Notes: generated by a model from the letters alone, not told the origin. A DNA stretch of 64,000 nucleotides from Streptomyces griseocarneus (GCA_003674045.1 PENC01000001.1:310001-374000); one strand, 5' to 3'. Counted from the first letter of the stretch, positions 34,909 to 46,387 are shown. Program-made: numbers and translations.

Positions 34909-36672
34909 TCAGCCGCCGGAGGCCGCTGACGCGTGGCGCAGCACCACTGCCGATTCCGCCGGGACGGTCAACACGCCGTCCCGGCCCGGCTGCTCGACGG
35001 GCCGCCAGGCGGCCAGGAGCGTGGCCGCCGCGCCCGCGCCGAGCTCGAACGCCGCCGCCTCCTCGGACGCGTTGACCACCACGTACACCTTCCCCCGCCG
35101 CAGCGTCACCCGCCGCCCGGCCGCCGTGGCCTCCGCCGCTCCCGTGCCCCATCCCGTACGGGGATCGCGCCGCAGGGCGATCAGCCGCCGGTGCCAGGCG
35201 AGCAGCTGCCGATGCGGCTCCCGCCCCGGCTCGGACCAGTCCAGGCACGACCGCTCCCGGGTGGCCGGGTCCTGCGGGTCGGGGACCTCCTCCGCGGCCC
35301 ACCCGTGCGCGGCGAACTCGCGCCGCCGACCCTCCCGTACGGCCCGCGCCAGCCCCGGGTCCGTGTGGTCGGTGAAGAACTGCCAGGGCGTCCGCGCGCC
35401 CCACTCCTCGCCCATGAACAGCATCGGTGTGAACGGCGAGCACAGCACCAGCGCGGCGGCGCACGCCAGCAGCCCGGGGGAGAGGTGCGCCGAGAGCCGG
35501 TCGCCGAGTGCCCGGTTGCCGATCTGGTCGTGGGTCTGGGCGTAACCGAGCAGCCGGTACGCGGGCACCGTGCCCCGGGCGAGCGGACGGCCGTGGCGGC
35601 GGCCCCGGAACGAGGAGTACGTGCCGTCGTGGAAGAAGCCGCCGGTCAGCGTTTTGGCCAGGGCATGCGCGGGATCGGCGGCGAAGTCGGCGTAGTAGCC
35701 CTGGGACTCGCCGGTCAGCAGGGTGTGCAGGGCGTGGTGGAAGTCGTCGTTCCACTGCGCGTGGACCCCGTGCCCGCCCGTCTCGCGCGGTGTGGTGGTC
35801 ACCGGGTCGTTCAGATCCGACTCGGCGATCAGCAGCAGCGGCCGCCCCAACCGTTCGGCCTGCCCGTCCACGGCGGCGGACAGCTCGGCGAGGAAATGCG
35901 GCGTCCGGGTGTCCGCCAGGGCGTGCACCGCGTCCAGCCGCAGCCCGTCGAGCCCGTAGTCCCGCAGCCAGGCCAGCGCGCTGCCCGTCAGATACGCGCG
36001 GACCTCCGCGGACTCGGGCGCGTCCAGGTTGACGGCGGCACCCCACGGCGTGTGGTGGGTGTCGGTGAAGTACGGGCCGAACGAGGGCAGATGGTTGCCG
36101 GACGGCCCCAGGTGGTTGTGCACCACGTCGAGTACGACGCCCAGGCCCAGCCCGTGCGCGGCGTCCACGAAGCGCCGCAGGCCCGCGGGACCGCCGTAGG
36201 GCTCGTGCACGGCCCACAGCGACACGCCCTCGTACCCCCAGCCGTGCGTGCCGGGGAAGGGGCACACCGGCATCAGTTCGACGTGCGTGACGCCCAGGTC
36301 CACCAGATGCGGCAGCCGGGCCGCCGCCGCGTCGAAGGTGCCCTCCCGGGTGAACGTGCCGACGTGCAGCTCGTACAGCACCGCCTCGGACAGCGGCACA
36401 CCCGGGCCCTCCCGCAGGGGCGGGAGGGCGGTGAAGTCGACGACGGCACTGAGACCGTCCGGGCCGTCCGGCTGGCGCCGCGAGCGGGGGTCGGGCAGCA
36501 CCGGCCCGTCGTCCAGGGCGAAGCCGTAGCGTGTGCCGTCCGCACCGGGTGCGGCGCACCGCCACCAGCCGTCGCGGGCCGGGTCGCGTTCCATCGCGTA
36601 CGCGACACCGGTGGCCTCGTTCACGTGCAGCGCGACCCGTTCGGCCCGCGGGGCCCACACCTCGAACAGCAC
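34909..36672 (-). CDS. treZ: Malto-oligosyltrehalose trehalohydrolase
   Basis: TreZ splits trehalose from maltooligosyl-trehalose, the second step of the TreY-TreZ route from glycogen. The 587-residue enzyme has an N-terminal beta domain (VWAPRAERVALHV), then a GH13 barrel: DVVHNHLG, GLRLDAVHAL (nucleophile Asp), LLIAESDLND (acid Glu) and YAQTHDQIGNRA. LELMPVCPFPG-like and WNDDFHHALH blocks are diagnostic of trehalohydrolase. The start is GTG 36672, with no strong ribosome binding site. A GNAT gene separates it from treY, so it may have its own promoter. Confidence 0.94.
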   Translation of the reverse strand: MLFEVWAPRAERVALHVNEATGVAYAMERDPARDGWWRCAAPGADGTRYGFALDDGPVLPDPRSRRQPDGPDGLSAVVDFTALPPLREGPGVPLSEAVLYELHVGTFTREGTFDAAAARLPHLVDLGVTHVELMPVCPFPGTHGWGYEGVSLWAVHEPYGGPAGLRRFVDAAHGLGLGVVLDVVHNHLGPSGNHLPSFGPYFTDTHHTPWGAAVNLDAPESAEVRAYLTGSALAWLRDYGLDGLRLDAVHALADTRTPHFLAELSAAVDGQAERLGRPLLLIAESDLNDPVTTTPRETGGHGVHAQWNDDFHHALHTLLTGESQGYYADFAADPAHALAKTLTGGFFHDGTYSSFRGRRHGRPLARGTVPAYRLLGYAQTHDQIGNRALGDRLSAHLSPGLLACAAALVLCSPFTPMLFMGEEWGARTPWQFFTDHTDPGLARAVREGRRREFAAHGWAAEEVPDPQDPATRERSCLDWSEPGREPHRQLLAWHRRLIALRRDPRTGWGTGAAEATAAGRRVTLRRGKVYVVVNASEEAAAFELGAGAAATLLAAWRPVEQPGRDGVLTVPAESAVVLRHASAASGG

Positions 36673-36738
36673 GGACGGCTCCCCTCGGCCCTCGACGGCA
36701 GTGTGCCCATGGTGCCCGAATCCCCGGCACGCGGCCGC

Positions 36739-37650
36739 CTACGGAACGAGGTCGATCTGCTCCTGGCTCACCGGGTAGCCCGCCTTGGCGAAGTTGGCCG
36801 CCATGGGGAGGTTCTGCTGGTCCGTCGCGGCGGCGATCCGCGTGGCGCCCTCCGCCACCAGGTCATGGGTGCACTCGACCAGCAGGTCGTACGCGTAGCC
36901 ATGGCCGCGCTGCTCCGGCACGACACCGATGTACCCCACACACGGCCCGCTCGGGTTGTGCGCGGGGATCTGGACGCCGACGACCTCGCCCTCGGGCGTA
37001 CAGGCGAGCTTCCACCAGGAGCGCGGCGACGGCAGCCACGTCAGGAAGCCCCACAGGTCGTCGAGCGCGGCCTGCGGCCCGCCCTCCTGAAGAGCCTTGC
37101 GGTCGTGCGCGTCGAGCGTGCCCTCGAAGACGCGGCGCAGCACGTCCTGCAGCACCGCGTCGTCGGGCTCGGGCCGGAACTCCAGCCGCCCCGGGCGCTC
37201 CGGCAGGCCGTGACCGGGCGTCCACACATAGCGGTAGCGCTCGACCAGCCGACGCATGCCCGCCGCCTCGGCGGCCGCGACGCGGGCCTCTGCGGCGGCC
37301 CGTATCTCCGGGCGCTCGCGCCAGCCCGGCGGCACCATGATGCTGTACTCGGCGGACAGCGGCGCCGACCGCAGGAGCAGCGCGGCGGCCTCCTCCTCGC
37401 CGTCCGCGAAGTCGAACCAGTCGAGGCGCATGGGCTTCTCGTCGCCCGGAGCACCCCACCAGGCGGCACGCGCGACGACCTTGCCGTCGCGCAGGGCGAC
37501 CCACGTCCACTCCGGACGGTAGTCCCCGCCCTCGTGGACGGGGGTGTAGCTGTAGCCGAACGCGGCGCGGCCGACAAGGCCGGGGTCCTGCAGGGAAGTG
37601 AAGAGAGCGGTGTCGTGCTCGGTGAGCGCGCGAACGACCGGCTCGGTCAT
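36739..37650 (-). CDS. GNAT family N-acetyltransferase
   Basis: A 303-residue protein with a C-terminal GNAT acetyl-CoA fold: VVGVQIPAHNPSGPCVGYIGVVPEQRGHGYAYDLLVECTHDL, in which PEQRGHGYA is the pyrophosphate-binding loop, then ATDQQNLPMAANFAKAGY. The N-terminal half (about 1-140) is probably a degenerate second GNAT-like domain. Substrate unknown. ATG 37650 is chosen, with GGAAGGA upstream. It lies between treY and treZ on the same strand, an unusual insertion into the trehalose gene set. Confidence 0.85.
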   Translation of the reverse strand: MTEPVVRALTEHDTALFTSLQDPGLVGRAAFGYSYTPVHEGGDYRPEWTWVALRDGKVVARAAWWGAPGDEKPMRLDWFDFADGEEEAAALLLRSAPLSAEYSIMVPPGWRERPEIRAAAEARVAAAEAAGMRRLVERYRYVWTPGHGLPERPGRLEFRPEPDDAVLQDVLRRVFEGTLDAHDRKALQEGGPQAALDDLWGFLTWLPSPRSWWKLACTPEGEVVGVQIPAHNPSGPCVGYIGVVPEQRGHGYAYDLLVECTHDLVAEGATRIAAATDQQNLPMAANFAKAGYPVSQEQIDLVP

Positions 37651-37767
37651 GAAGGGGGTTTCCTTCCGTAGGTGGCCCGGGAAAGGTAGGGGGTGCGTCT
37701 GCGGGGCGTCCACCGGATTTTTCGCCTACGAGCTCGGTGCGTGCTGTCGTACGGCGAGCGCGGGCCG

Positions 37768-37835
37768 GTGGGGGCTGGTCGCGCCCACGCGGCGGAGCCG
37801 CATATCGAAACAGCCCCGCGCTCCTGTCGGGGCGC
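37768..37835 (+). repeat. Dispersed intergenic repeat, variant copy A
   Basis: The sequence begins GTGGGGGCTGGTCGCGCCC, then GCGGCGGAGCCGCATAT, and continues to a C-rich GCCCCGCGCTCCTGTCGGGGC hairpin. It belongs to the same family as the copies near 45.9, 57.6, 62.5 and 63.9 kb and shares its second half with the copy at 62.4 kb. It sits directly after the treY stop, where it could also terminate transcription. Confidence 0.65.
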
Positions 37836-40205
37836 TCAGCACACCAGCAACGCCACCGGCAGGTCGCCCAGCAGCTCCGTCAGCCGCACCCGCCCCTCGT
37901 ACTCACGGTCCGTCAGCAGCTCGCGCCACGCGCCCTCCCCGGGCAGCTCCAGGAACGTGTCGCGCCAGCCGCCCTCCCGCGCCAGGCGGGCCGGGAGCCG
38001 GGTGACCGCGGTGACCACCCGGCCGGAGCGGGTGAAGGCCACGCAGTGGGCCGCCGCAGGGCCGTCCGCCGACAGCGGCTCGTACGACGCGGCCGGGCCG
38101 AACCGGTCGGGGTGCGTACGCCGCAGCCGTAGCGCCGTACGGGTCAGGCGCAGCTTTTCGGCGGAGAGGCCCTCGGGCTCCTCGGCAGGGAAGGACGGCG
38201 GGCGGCGGTTGTCCGGGTCCACCAGGGCCGTGTAGACGCGTTCGGTGCCCATGTAGAGGTCGGGGACGCCGGGCATCGTCAGGTGCAGCAACGTCGCTCC
38301 CAGCGTGTGTGCCCGTACGGACGGACCCACGGCGTCCTCCAGCAGCGCGAGCGCGGTGCGGGCGGGCGGTCCGCCGGGGCCGGCCGTCACGTAGGCCCGG
38401 ACGGTCTCCTCGTAGCCGCTGTCGGGCTCGGTCCAGGTCGTACGGAGCGCCGCCTCCCGCACGCTCTTGAGCACCGCGGGGACGAGCCGCCGCGCGTCGG
38501 GCGTGCCCAGCCCGAAGGCGCTCTGCCAGGCCAGCCACGCCACGTGCGGGTCGGGGGCAGGGGAGCCGACGGCGCCCGCCGCCACCCGGTCCATCAGATC
38601 GGCCCACAGGCCGGGGTGTTCGGCGAGTGCGGCGATCCGGGCCCGCGCGTCCGCGCTGCGCTTCGTGTCGTGCGTGGACAGGACCGTCCCCGTGGCGGGC
38701 CAGTCGCGCTGCACGCGCGCGCAGTAGGCGTGGAACTCGTGCGGCGCGACGGCGGGCCGGTCGGGCGTCCCGCCGACCTCCGTGGCGGACAGCAGCGGCG
38801 CGTAGCGGTAGAAGGCGGTGTCCTCGACGGACTTGGCGCGCAGCGCGGTCGCCGTCTGCGCGAAGCGCGCGCAGAAGTCCCGGTGGTCCGCCCCGTCCCC
38901 CAGGCGCCCCAGGGCCGCGTCCCGGACGACCTCGACCGCTTCCGCCTCCTCGGGCGTGGCGAAGGCCGCGCGTGCCCCCTGGGCGGCCTCGTCGAGCAGC
39001 CCGGCGTCCACCGGTGCCACAGGGCGCCCCGGCACCGCGTACGGCCGGTAGACGGGCAGCCGGACGAGGATCTCGCGCAGGGCGGTGCGCAGGGCCCAGG
39101 GCGCGTGGTCGCGCAGCCGGTGCGTGCCCTCGCACACCCGGACGGCGGTGCGCACCAGCCGTTCGACCTCGGCGGCCAGTTCGTGGCTCACCACCCTGTG
39201 GGCGGCGCGGCGCACCGTGGCGGGCCAGTCCCCGCCGCGGTCGGGCGGCAGGCCGGTGCGGGCGCGGTAGAGCGCGGCGAGCTCCGCCGCACCCTCCGGG
39301 TCGGTGAAGAGGCCGTCGAGGTGGCGCAGGGCGTCGTAGCCGGTGGTCCCCGCGACCGGCCAGTCGGCGGGCAGCCGCTCGTCACCGCTGAGGATCTTCT
39401 CGACCACCGTCCACCGGCCGCGCGTGGCCCCGGCGAGCCGGTGCAGGTAGCCGGCCGGGTCGGCGAGCCCGTCCGGGTGGTCGACGCGCAGCCCGTCGAC
39501 CACCCCGTCGCGTACCAGCTCCAGCACCTTGGCGTGGGTGGCGGCGAACACCTCGGGGTCCTCGATCCGGACGGCGATCAGCTCGGAGACGGTGAAGAAG
39601 CGCCGGTAGTTCAGCTCCGTCCGGGCGAGCCGCCACCACGCGGGCCGGTACCACTGCGCGTCCAGCAGCTCGGGCAGCGGCAGCCGCTCGGAACCGGGCC
39701 GCAGCGGGAAGGCGTGGTCGCGGTAGCGCAACACGCCGTCCGCCACGGTGAGGTGCTCCAGCTCGTCGCCGAGCCGTCCGGCGAGCACGGGCAGCAGCAC
39801 CTTTCCGCCGTGCTCGGACCAGTCGATGTCGAACCACCGGGCGTACCGGGAGGCGGGCCCGTCCCGCAGGACCTCCCACAGCGGCCCGTTCAGCCGTACG
39901 GGCGCGGGTACCGCCATGTGGTTCGGCACGATGTCGAGGACCAGGCCGAGGCCGTGGGCGCGGGCGGTGCGGGACAGGGCACGCAGCCCCTCCTCGCCGC
40001 CGAGCTCCGCCCGTACGGCCGCGTGGTCCACCACGTCGTAGCCGTGGGCGGAGCCCGGCACGGCCTCCAGTACGGGCGACAGATGCAGGTGCGACACCCC
40101 GAGACCGGCGAGGAGGGGCACCACCCGCTCGGCGGCCTCGAACGGGAAGCCGGGCTGGAGCTGGAGCCGGTAGGTGGCGGTCGGGGACGCGCTCTCGAGC
40201 ATCAT
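37836..40205 (-). CDS. treY: Malto-oligosyltrehalose synthase
   Basis: TreY rearranges the reducing-end linkage of glycogen-derived maltodextrins into an alpha-1,1 bond, giving maltooligosyl-trehalose. The 789-residue product has the GH13 blocks ATYRLQLQPGFPFEAAERVVPLLAGLG, SAHGYDVVDHAAV, DIVPNHMA, GLRVDHPDGLADP (nucleophile Asp) and VVEKILSGDERLP (acid Glu). The start is one of two adjacent ATGs (40205 or 40202); a near-palindrome abuts it (40206-40221) and the ribosome binding site is weak. It follows glgX by 41 bases on the same strand. Confidence 0.95.
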   Translation of the reverse strand: MMLESASPTATYRLQLQPGFPFEAAERVVPLLAGLGVSHLHLSPVLEAVPGSAHGYDVVDHAAVRAELGGEEGLRALSRTARAHGLGLVLDIVPNHMAVPAPVRLNGPLWEVLRDGPASRYARWFDIDWSEHGGKVLLPVLAGRLGDELEHLTVADGVLRYRDHAFPLRPGSERLPLPELLDAQWYRPAWWRLARTELNYRRFFTVSELIAVRIEDPEVFAATHAKVLELVRDGVVDGLRVDHPDGLADPAGYLHRLAGATRGRWTVVEKILSGDERLPADWPVAGTTGYDALRHLDGLFTDPEGAAELAALYRARTGLPPDRGGDWPATVRRAAHRVVSHELAAEVERLVRTAVRVCEGTHRLRDHAPWALRTALREILVRLPVYRPYAVPGRPVAPVDAGLLDEAAQGARAAFATPEEAEAVEVVRDAALGRLGDGADHRDFCARFAQTATALRAKSVEDTAFYRYAPLLSATEVGGTPDRPAVAPHEFHAYCARVQRDWPATGTVLSTHDTKRSADARARIAALAEHPGLWADLMDRVAAGAVGSPAPDPHVAWLAWQSAFGLGTPDARRLVPAVLKSVREAALRTTWTEPDSGYEETVRAYVTAGPGGPPARTALALLEDAVGPSVRAHTLGATLLHLTMPGVPDLYMGTERVYTALVDPDNRRPPSFPAEEPEGLSAEKLRLTRTALRLRRTHPDRFGPAASYEPLSADGPAAAHCVAFTRSGRVVTAVTRLPARLAREGGWRDTFLELPGEGAWRELLTDREYEGRVRLTELLGDLPVALLVC

Positions 40206-40221
40206 GGGAACGTACGTACCC
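40206..40221. promoter_or_regulatory. Near-palindrome abutting the treY start codon
   Basis: GGGAACGTACGTACCC is symmetric except at one base pair (GGG-N-ACGTACGT-N-CCC). It lies directly against the start codon, where a bound repressor or folded RNA would affect treY separately from glgX. No protein is assigned. Confidence 0.3.
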
Positions 40222-40246
40222 ACAACCGGGGGCCTTGCCGCAGGGA

Positions 40247-42373
<2,127 letters not shown>

Positions 42374-42413
42374 GAGTCGACTCTTCCGTTTTTCTGACGG
42401 TTCCTGACGGTTC
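42374..42413 (-). promoter_or_regulatory. Palindrome and 10-bp tandem repeat upstream of glgX
   Basis: GAGTCGACTC (42374-42383), a perfect palindrome, directly precedes the ATG. Then CTGACGGTTC occurs twice in tandem (42394-42403 and 42404-42413). A 10-base period places both on one face of the DNA, as for two adjacent regulator monomers. Confidence 0.35.
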
Positions 42414-42559
42414 TTCGGGTCCACCGCGGGCGCCACGAGCTCCTGCCACGACTCGCCGCGGCTTCCGCACGGAACCCGTACGGAAGCCGAACCGGCATCC
42501 TCGCTCAACCGCAGCCGCCGAGCCGCCCTTTCGTCAGATCTTCCCCAAAAGGAGCGCAA

Positions 42560-42870
42560 GCGCGGCGCTCTTCGGCTCGTCCGACCGGGTGACCGGACGG
42601 CGCGGGCCGGGGGGCGGCCCCGCGCCGGAGGGTCGCGGGACCGGGGCCGGGCGGCGAGCTCGCCGGGGGCTCGCCAGGGGGCCTGCGGGGCCCTGTGGGG
42701 GCGCCCTGGCGGCCCTCACGGCTATGAAACGGCTCACTCCGTGTATGACGATCCGTCACAACACGTACGCAGAACGGGAGAGTTGGCGGAGGGCCGGTCG
42801 TGTCCGGGTGCAGTGCCGCCCGCCCGCGCAGTAGTCTGCCTTGATCGTTGGACGGGGGCGGAAGGCGGTG
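42560..42870. other. GC-rich intergenic region upstream of the HEPN gene
   Basis: No gene found. A long stem-loop has arms CGCCAGGG (42672-42679) and CCCTGGCG (42704-42711) with GC-rich intervening sequence. The last 100 bases are less GC-rich (TATGAAACGGCTCACTCCG region) and should hold the promoter of the HEPN gene; a TAGTCT at about 42833-42838 could be its -10. Confidence 0.4.
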
Positions 42871-42875
42871 TACTG

Positions 42876-44114
42876 GTGAGCTCGGGCGGGCTGGAGCTGC
42901 CCCCTGGGGAAGGGTGTCCAGGGGTTGACGGTTCGGCCGACACATCACCCGGCGCGGTGTCCTTGGCGCGGCCCGTGGAGATCGGGGCCGCGCTGGACTG
43001 GGACGCGGAGGCGTGGAGCGAGGTCCGTACCCGCGCCCGGCGCGCGGGGCGGGCCTACATCTGGCTGAACCTGGTGGAGCAGCGGCTGCGTGCCGTCGTC
43101 GCGGCCGTGCTGCGGCCCGTGTACGAGCCGGTGCACGGCGAGGACGAGTGGGTGGTCGCCGCGGCGGGCCCGGCGGGGCAGGAGTGGGTCCAGCGGGCCG
43201 TGGCGGTGCGGGAGGTGAGCCGCCGCAAGGGCTATCTGCTCGACCCGGCCGACGACAACGTCCTCAGCTTCCTCACCCTGCCCCAGCTGCGGGAGCTCCT
43301 CGTCCAGCACTGGCCCTGCTTCGAGCCGTACCTGGACGACCGGCGCGAGCTCGAACTGGCGCTGGACGAGCTGGAGGTGACGCGCAACGTCGTCTCCCGT
43401 AACCGCGCGCTCTCCGAGACGGTCCTGGCCCAGGCGGAACGGGCCTCGGCGCGGCTGCTGAACATCCTCGGCGGCGGCACCGGCGCCGCCCCGTCGTCCG
43501 ACCGGCTGCCCGTCGACGCCGTCGAGGACCTCGTGGGCGACCGCTACGCCGACGTGGTGGGCGTCCACCCCGACCGGGTGCGCCTCCAGCGGCAGCTGCC
43601 GGTGGAGGACCTCTTCGGCAGCGCCCGCCGCCTCGACGCGGTGGGCATAGGCCTGAACCTCCTCGTGCAGAACTACTCGGGGAGACGGCTCGTACGGCTC
43701 GCGGAGGCGGGCTGCCGGGCCCGGCTGCTCTTCCTCAACCCGGCCAGCAGCGCCGTGCGCCGCAGGGAGCGGGAGCTGGGCATCAAGAAGGGCGAGATGA
43801 GCCGGTCCGTCGAGATGAACATCATGCACATGCGGCGCGTCCGGGACCGGCTCCGGGACACCGCGGCCTTCGAGATCCGGGTCTTCGACGAGACCCCGCG
43901 CTTCACCGCCTACCTCGTCAACGGGGACGGCTCGGACGGCCTGGCCGTCGTCCAGTCGTACCTGCGCAAGGCACGCGGCATGGAGGCACCGGTGCTGGTG
44001 CTCCGCGGCGGGGGCAACGTCCTGCGGGACGGGCGGGAGCCGGAGCACGGGCTCTTCGAGACCTACCGTGAGGAATTCGAAAGCGTATGGGTTGATTCAC
44101 GCCCTGTGTCCTGA
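42876..44114 (+). CDS. SAV2148-family HEPN domain protein
   Basis: A 412-residue cytosolic protein of the Streptomyces SAV2148 family, annotated with a HEPN domain (an all-helical fold often found in RNases and toxin or defence proteins). Helical blocks follow each other: AWSEVRTRARRAGRAYIWLNLVEQRLRAVVAAVL, then LPQLRELLVQHWPCFEPYLDDRRELELALDELEVTRNVVSRNRALSE. The C-terminal third (DAVGIGLNLLVQNYSGRRLVRLAEAGCRARLLFLNPASSAV) resembles a nucleotide or phospholipase-D-like sensing fold. It is near-universal in Streptomyces; function unknown. GTG 42876 has GGAAGG upstream. It is divergent from glgX and followed by an exonuclease gene after 127 bases. Confidence 0.85.
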   Translation: MSSGGLELPPGEGCPGVDGSADTSPGAVSLARPVEIGAALDWDAEAWSEVRTRARRAGRAYIWLNLVEQRLRAVVAAVLRPVYEPVHGEDEWVVAAAGPAGQEWVQRAVAVREVSRRKGYLLDPADDNVLSFLTLPQLRELLVQHWPCFEPYLDDRRELELALDELEVTRNVVSRNRALSETVLAQAERASARLLNILGGGTGAAPSSDRLPVDAVEDLVGDRYADVVGVHPDRVRLQRQLPVEDLFGSARRLDAVGIGLNLLVQNYSGRRLVRLAEAGCRARLLFLNPASSAVRRRERELGIKKGEMSRSVEMNIMHMRRVRDRLRDTAAFEIRVFDETPRFTAYLVNGDGSDGLAVVQSYLRKARGMEAPVLVLRGGGNVLRDGREPEHGLFETYREEFESVWVDSRPVS

Positions 44115-44241
44115 ATTGCCGAAAGCGAGAGCAGTTGCCGGAACAACGGCTGACGGCGCATGAAGCGCCCCGCGGGGCGTTGTCAGTGGTCCGTGCGAGG
44201 CTGGTCGCCAGTCGGGGGAAGCACCACGAAGGGGGGCCGCC

Positions 44242-44952
44242 ATGGGGTGGCACCAGGATCTGCTGATCGGTTTCGACCTGGAGACCACGGGCACGGATCC
44301 GGCGGAGGCGAGGATCGTCACGGCGGCCGTCGTCGAGACCAAGGGCGGCGAGGTGACCGGGCGCCGGGAATGGCTGGCCGATCCCGGCGTGCCCGTCCCC
44401 GCGGAGGCCGCGGCCGTGCACGGCATCACCACCGAGCGCGCCGCGCTCGGCAGGCCCGCGCGCGAGGTCGTCGAGGAGGTGGCGGACACCCTCGTCGCGC
44501 ACTGGTCGGCGGGCGCGCCCGTCGTCGCCTACAACGCCTCGTTCGACCTGTCCCTGCTCGCCGCCGAGCTGCGGCGGCACGGGCTGCCCCCGCTCGCCGA
44601 GCGGCTGGGCGGGGCGGCGGCCGGCCGCACCACGGGCCCGGTCGTCGACCCCTACACGATGGACCGCGCCCTCGACCGCTACCGCAGGGGCAAGCGCACG
44701 CTGGAGGCGGTCTGCGAGGTCTACGGGGTCGTGCTCGACGGCGCCCACGAGGCAGGCGCGGACGCCCTCGCGGCGGTCCGCGTCGCCCGCGCACTCGCCG
44801 AGCGGCACCCTCGCATAGCCGAGGCCTCCCTCTGGTCGCTCCACGACGACCAGGTGCGCTGGTACGCGGACTGGGCGACGGACTTCGAGCAGTGGCTCCG
44901 CCGCAAGGGCGACGCGGACGCGGCGGTGGACCCCCACTGGCCCCTGCGCTGA
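44242..44952 (+). CDS. DEDDh-family 3'-5' exonuclease (DnaQ-like)
   Basis: A 236-residue exonuclease with the DEDDh metal residues: GFDLETTGTDP (Asp and Glu, exo I), VVAYNASFDLSLL (Asp, exo II) and DGAHEAGADALAAV (His and Asp, exo III). Such stand-alone proteins serve in proofreading, repair or RNA turnover. The ATG at 44242 follows an excellent GGGGGG ribosome binding site. It lies 127 bases after the HEPN gene and is convergent with the kinase gene 16 bases on. Confidence 0.92.
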   Translation: MGWHQDLLIGFDLETTGTDPAEARIVTAAVVETKGGEVTGRREWLADPGVPVPAEAAAVHGITTERAALGRPAREVVEEVADTLVAHWSAGAPVVAYNASFDLSLLAAELRRHGLPPLAERLGGAAAGRTTGPVVDPYTMDRALDRYRRGKRTLEAVCEVYGVVLDGAHEAGADALAAVRVARALAERHPRIAEASLWSLHDDQVRWYADWATDFEQWLRRKGDADAAVDPHWPLR

Positions 44953-44968
44953 CGGGTGCCCGTGTCGG

Positions 44969-45850
44969 TCAGAAGGGGTACCAGCGGACCGCCGGGTCGC
45001 CCTCGCGCAGCGACGCCACGCGGCGGCGGAACTCGGCGAGCGCGGCCGGGTTCCCCGGCGCGTGCTGCGCCACCCACGCGCAGCTCGCCGTCTCCCGGGC
45101 GCCGCGCAGCATCGCGCAGCCGCTCCACTCCCGTACGTCCCACCCGTACGCTGCCACGAACGCGTCGTAGGCCGCGGGGTCCAGCCCGTAGCGGTCCCGG
45201 CTGAGGGCGAGCACGACCAGGTCGTGCTCGCGGAAGTCGTCGGAGACGGTCTCCAGGTCGACCAGGACCGGTCCGTCGGGCCCGATGTGCACATTGCGGG
45301 GGAGCGCGTCGCCGTGGATCGGGCCCGGCGTCAGGTGAGGGGTGAGCGCGGCTGCCTCGGCGGCGAAGCTGTCCCGCCGCGCACGGAGGTACGCGGCGTC
45401 GGCGGGATCGACGGCGTCCCCGGCGAGCCGCAGCCACCGCTCCACCCCGCCGAGCAGCTCGCGCTTCGGCAGCGCGAATCCGGGCTCCGGCAGCGCGTGC
45501 ACCACGCGCAGCAGCTCGGCCAGGTCGGCGGTCGTCGCCGGCCGCACCGGCTCCGGCAGCCGGTGCCACAGCGTCACCGGGTGCCCGTCCGCCGTCCTCG
45601 GCTCGGGCTCCGCGGCCCGCACGGCCGGCACGGCGCTCCCGGCGAGCCACGCGGCGACGCGCAGCTCGTGCCGGGCGCGGGGGAGGAGGTCGGCGTCCCG
45701 TCCCACCTTGACCACGATGTCGGAGATGGCGAAGACGGCGTTCTCGCCCAGGGCGATCAGCTGCGCGTCGGCGGCGGCGAGCTCGGGGACGGCGGTGGCC
45801 AGGAGGCCGCGGGCGCTTTTTTCATCGAATGCGGTGGCGTTGTGGGGCAC
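44969..45850 (-). CDS. Aminoglycoside-phosphotransferase-fold kinase
   Basis: A 293-residue APH-family protein. The kinase features are AISDIVVKVGRD (ATP-site Lys), a hinge TLWHRLPEP, the catalytic IHGDALPRNVHIGPDGPVLVDLE (brenner-type HGD and the metal-binding DLE). Members phosphorylate drugs or small metabolites; chromosomal core copies such as this have no proven substrate, so resistance should not be assumed. The start is GTG 45850. Upstream is a 776-base repeat-rich spacer. Confidence 0.85.
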   Translation of the reverse strand: MPHNATAFDEKSARGLLATAVPELAAADAQLIALGENAVFAISDIVVKVGRDADLLPRARHELRVAAWLAGSAVPAVRAAEPEPRTADGHPVTLWHRLPEPVRPATTADLAELLRVVHALPEPGFALPKRELLGGVERWLRLAGDAVDPADAAYLRARRDSFAAEAAALTPHLTPGPIHGDALPRNVHIGPDGPVLVDLETVSDDFREHDLVVLALSRDRYGLDPAAYDAFVAAYGWDVREWSGCAMLRGARETASCAWVAQHAPGNPAALAEFRRRVASLREGDPAVRWYPF

Positions 45851-45958
45851 GGGGCCAGTTTCTCGTGCGTCGGGTTTCTCTGCGTGGTCGGGTGCGGTTT
45901 GTGGGTGCGGGCGCGCCTACGGGGGTGCGTCTTGCGCTCCGCACGCGGCAGCAGGCCC

Positions 45959-45991
45959 GTGGGGGCTTGTCGCGCAGTTCCCCGCGCCCCT
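45959..45991 (+). repeat. Dispersed intergenic repeat, core copy B (exact)
   Basis: The 33-base core (starting GTGGGGGCTTGTCGCGCAG and ending CCCCGCGCCCCT) is identical to the copies at 57557-57589 and 63959-63991. About 55 bases upstream are also related (CGCCTACGGGGGTGCGTCTTG). A GGGGGCTTCGCCCCCT hairpin follows immediately. Confidence 0.85.
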
Positions 45992-46073
45992 GACGGGGGC
46001 TTCGCCCCCTGAGCCCCTGCCTGCCGGGTTGCCTCGTGAGCTCCGTTTGCGGCTGCGGGCTGTACGTGACTGG

Positions 46074-46297
46074 TCGCGCAGTTCCCCGCGCCCCTGACGG
46101 GGCGACCCGCTTCGGACAGCCGACAACCGGTGGAGGGGGCGGGGCCGGAGGGCGGGGTTCTGGAACGACGGTGCAGGGAGCACGGCACCCCACCCGGATC
46201 AGGGTGAACGCACCGCGTTCCAGGTTCCCGCCCAGAGGCAACGCCCCCGGCCCACAGACAACCCAGGGGCGCGAGGAACGGCGCGAGTAACCCCCAC
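46074..46297. repeat. Dispersed intergenic repeat, partial copy C and a diverged inverted copy
   Basis: TCGCGCAGTTCCCCGCGCCC at 46074-46093 repeats the 3' part of the core in plus orientation. At 46265-46297 a minus-strand copy matches the 33-base core at 28 positions. The intervening and following DNA, to about 46380, is GC-rich without a gene. Confidence 0.7.
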
Positions 46298-46387
46298 CGA
46301 ACCCGCACCCGCCCACTGACAGCAAGTCGCACCCCAGTGGACGCAACCCCCCGTCCCCCCACCCCCATTGCGCCCAATAAACGCACC

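Noticed and set aside
34933..37671. A 912-codon open frame on the plus strand
   Set aside because: It lies opposite treZ and the GNAT gene, is rich in Arg, Gly and Val as antisense GC-rich frames are, and shows no domain; both minus-strand genes are clear.
44969..45850. Aminoglycoside resistance gene
   Set aside because: Only the general APH kinase fold is visible; the chromosomal core position and lack of resistance-class signatures do not support resistance.
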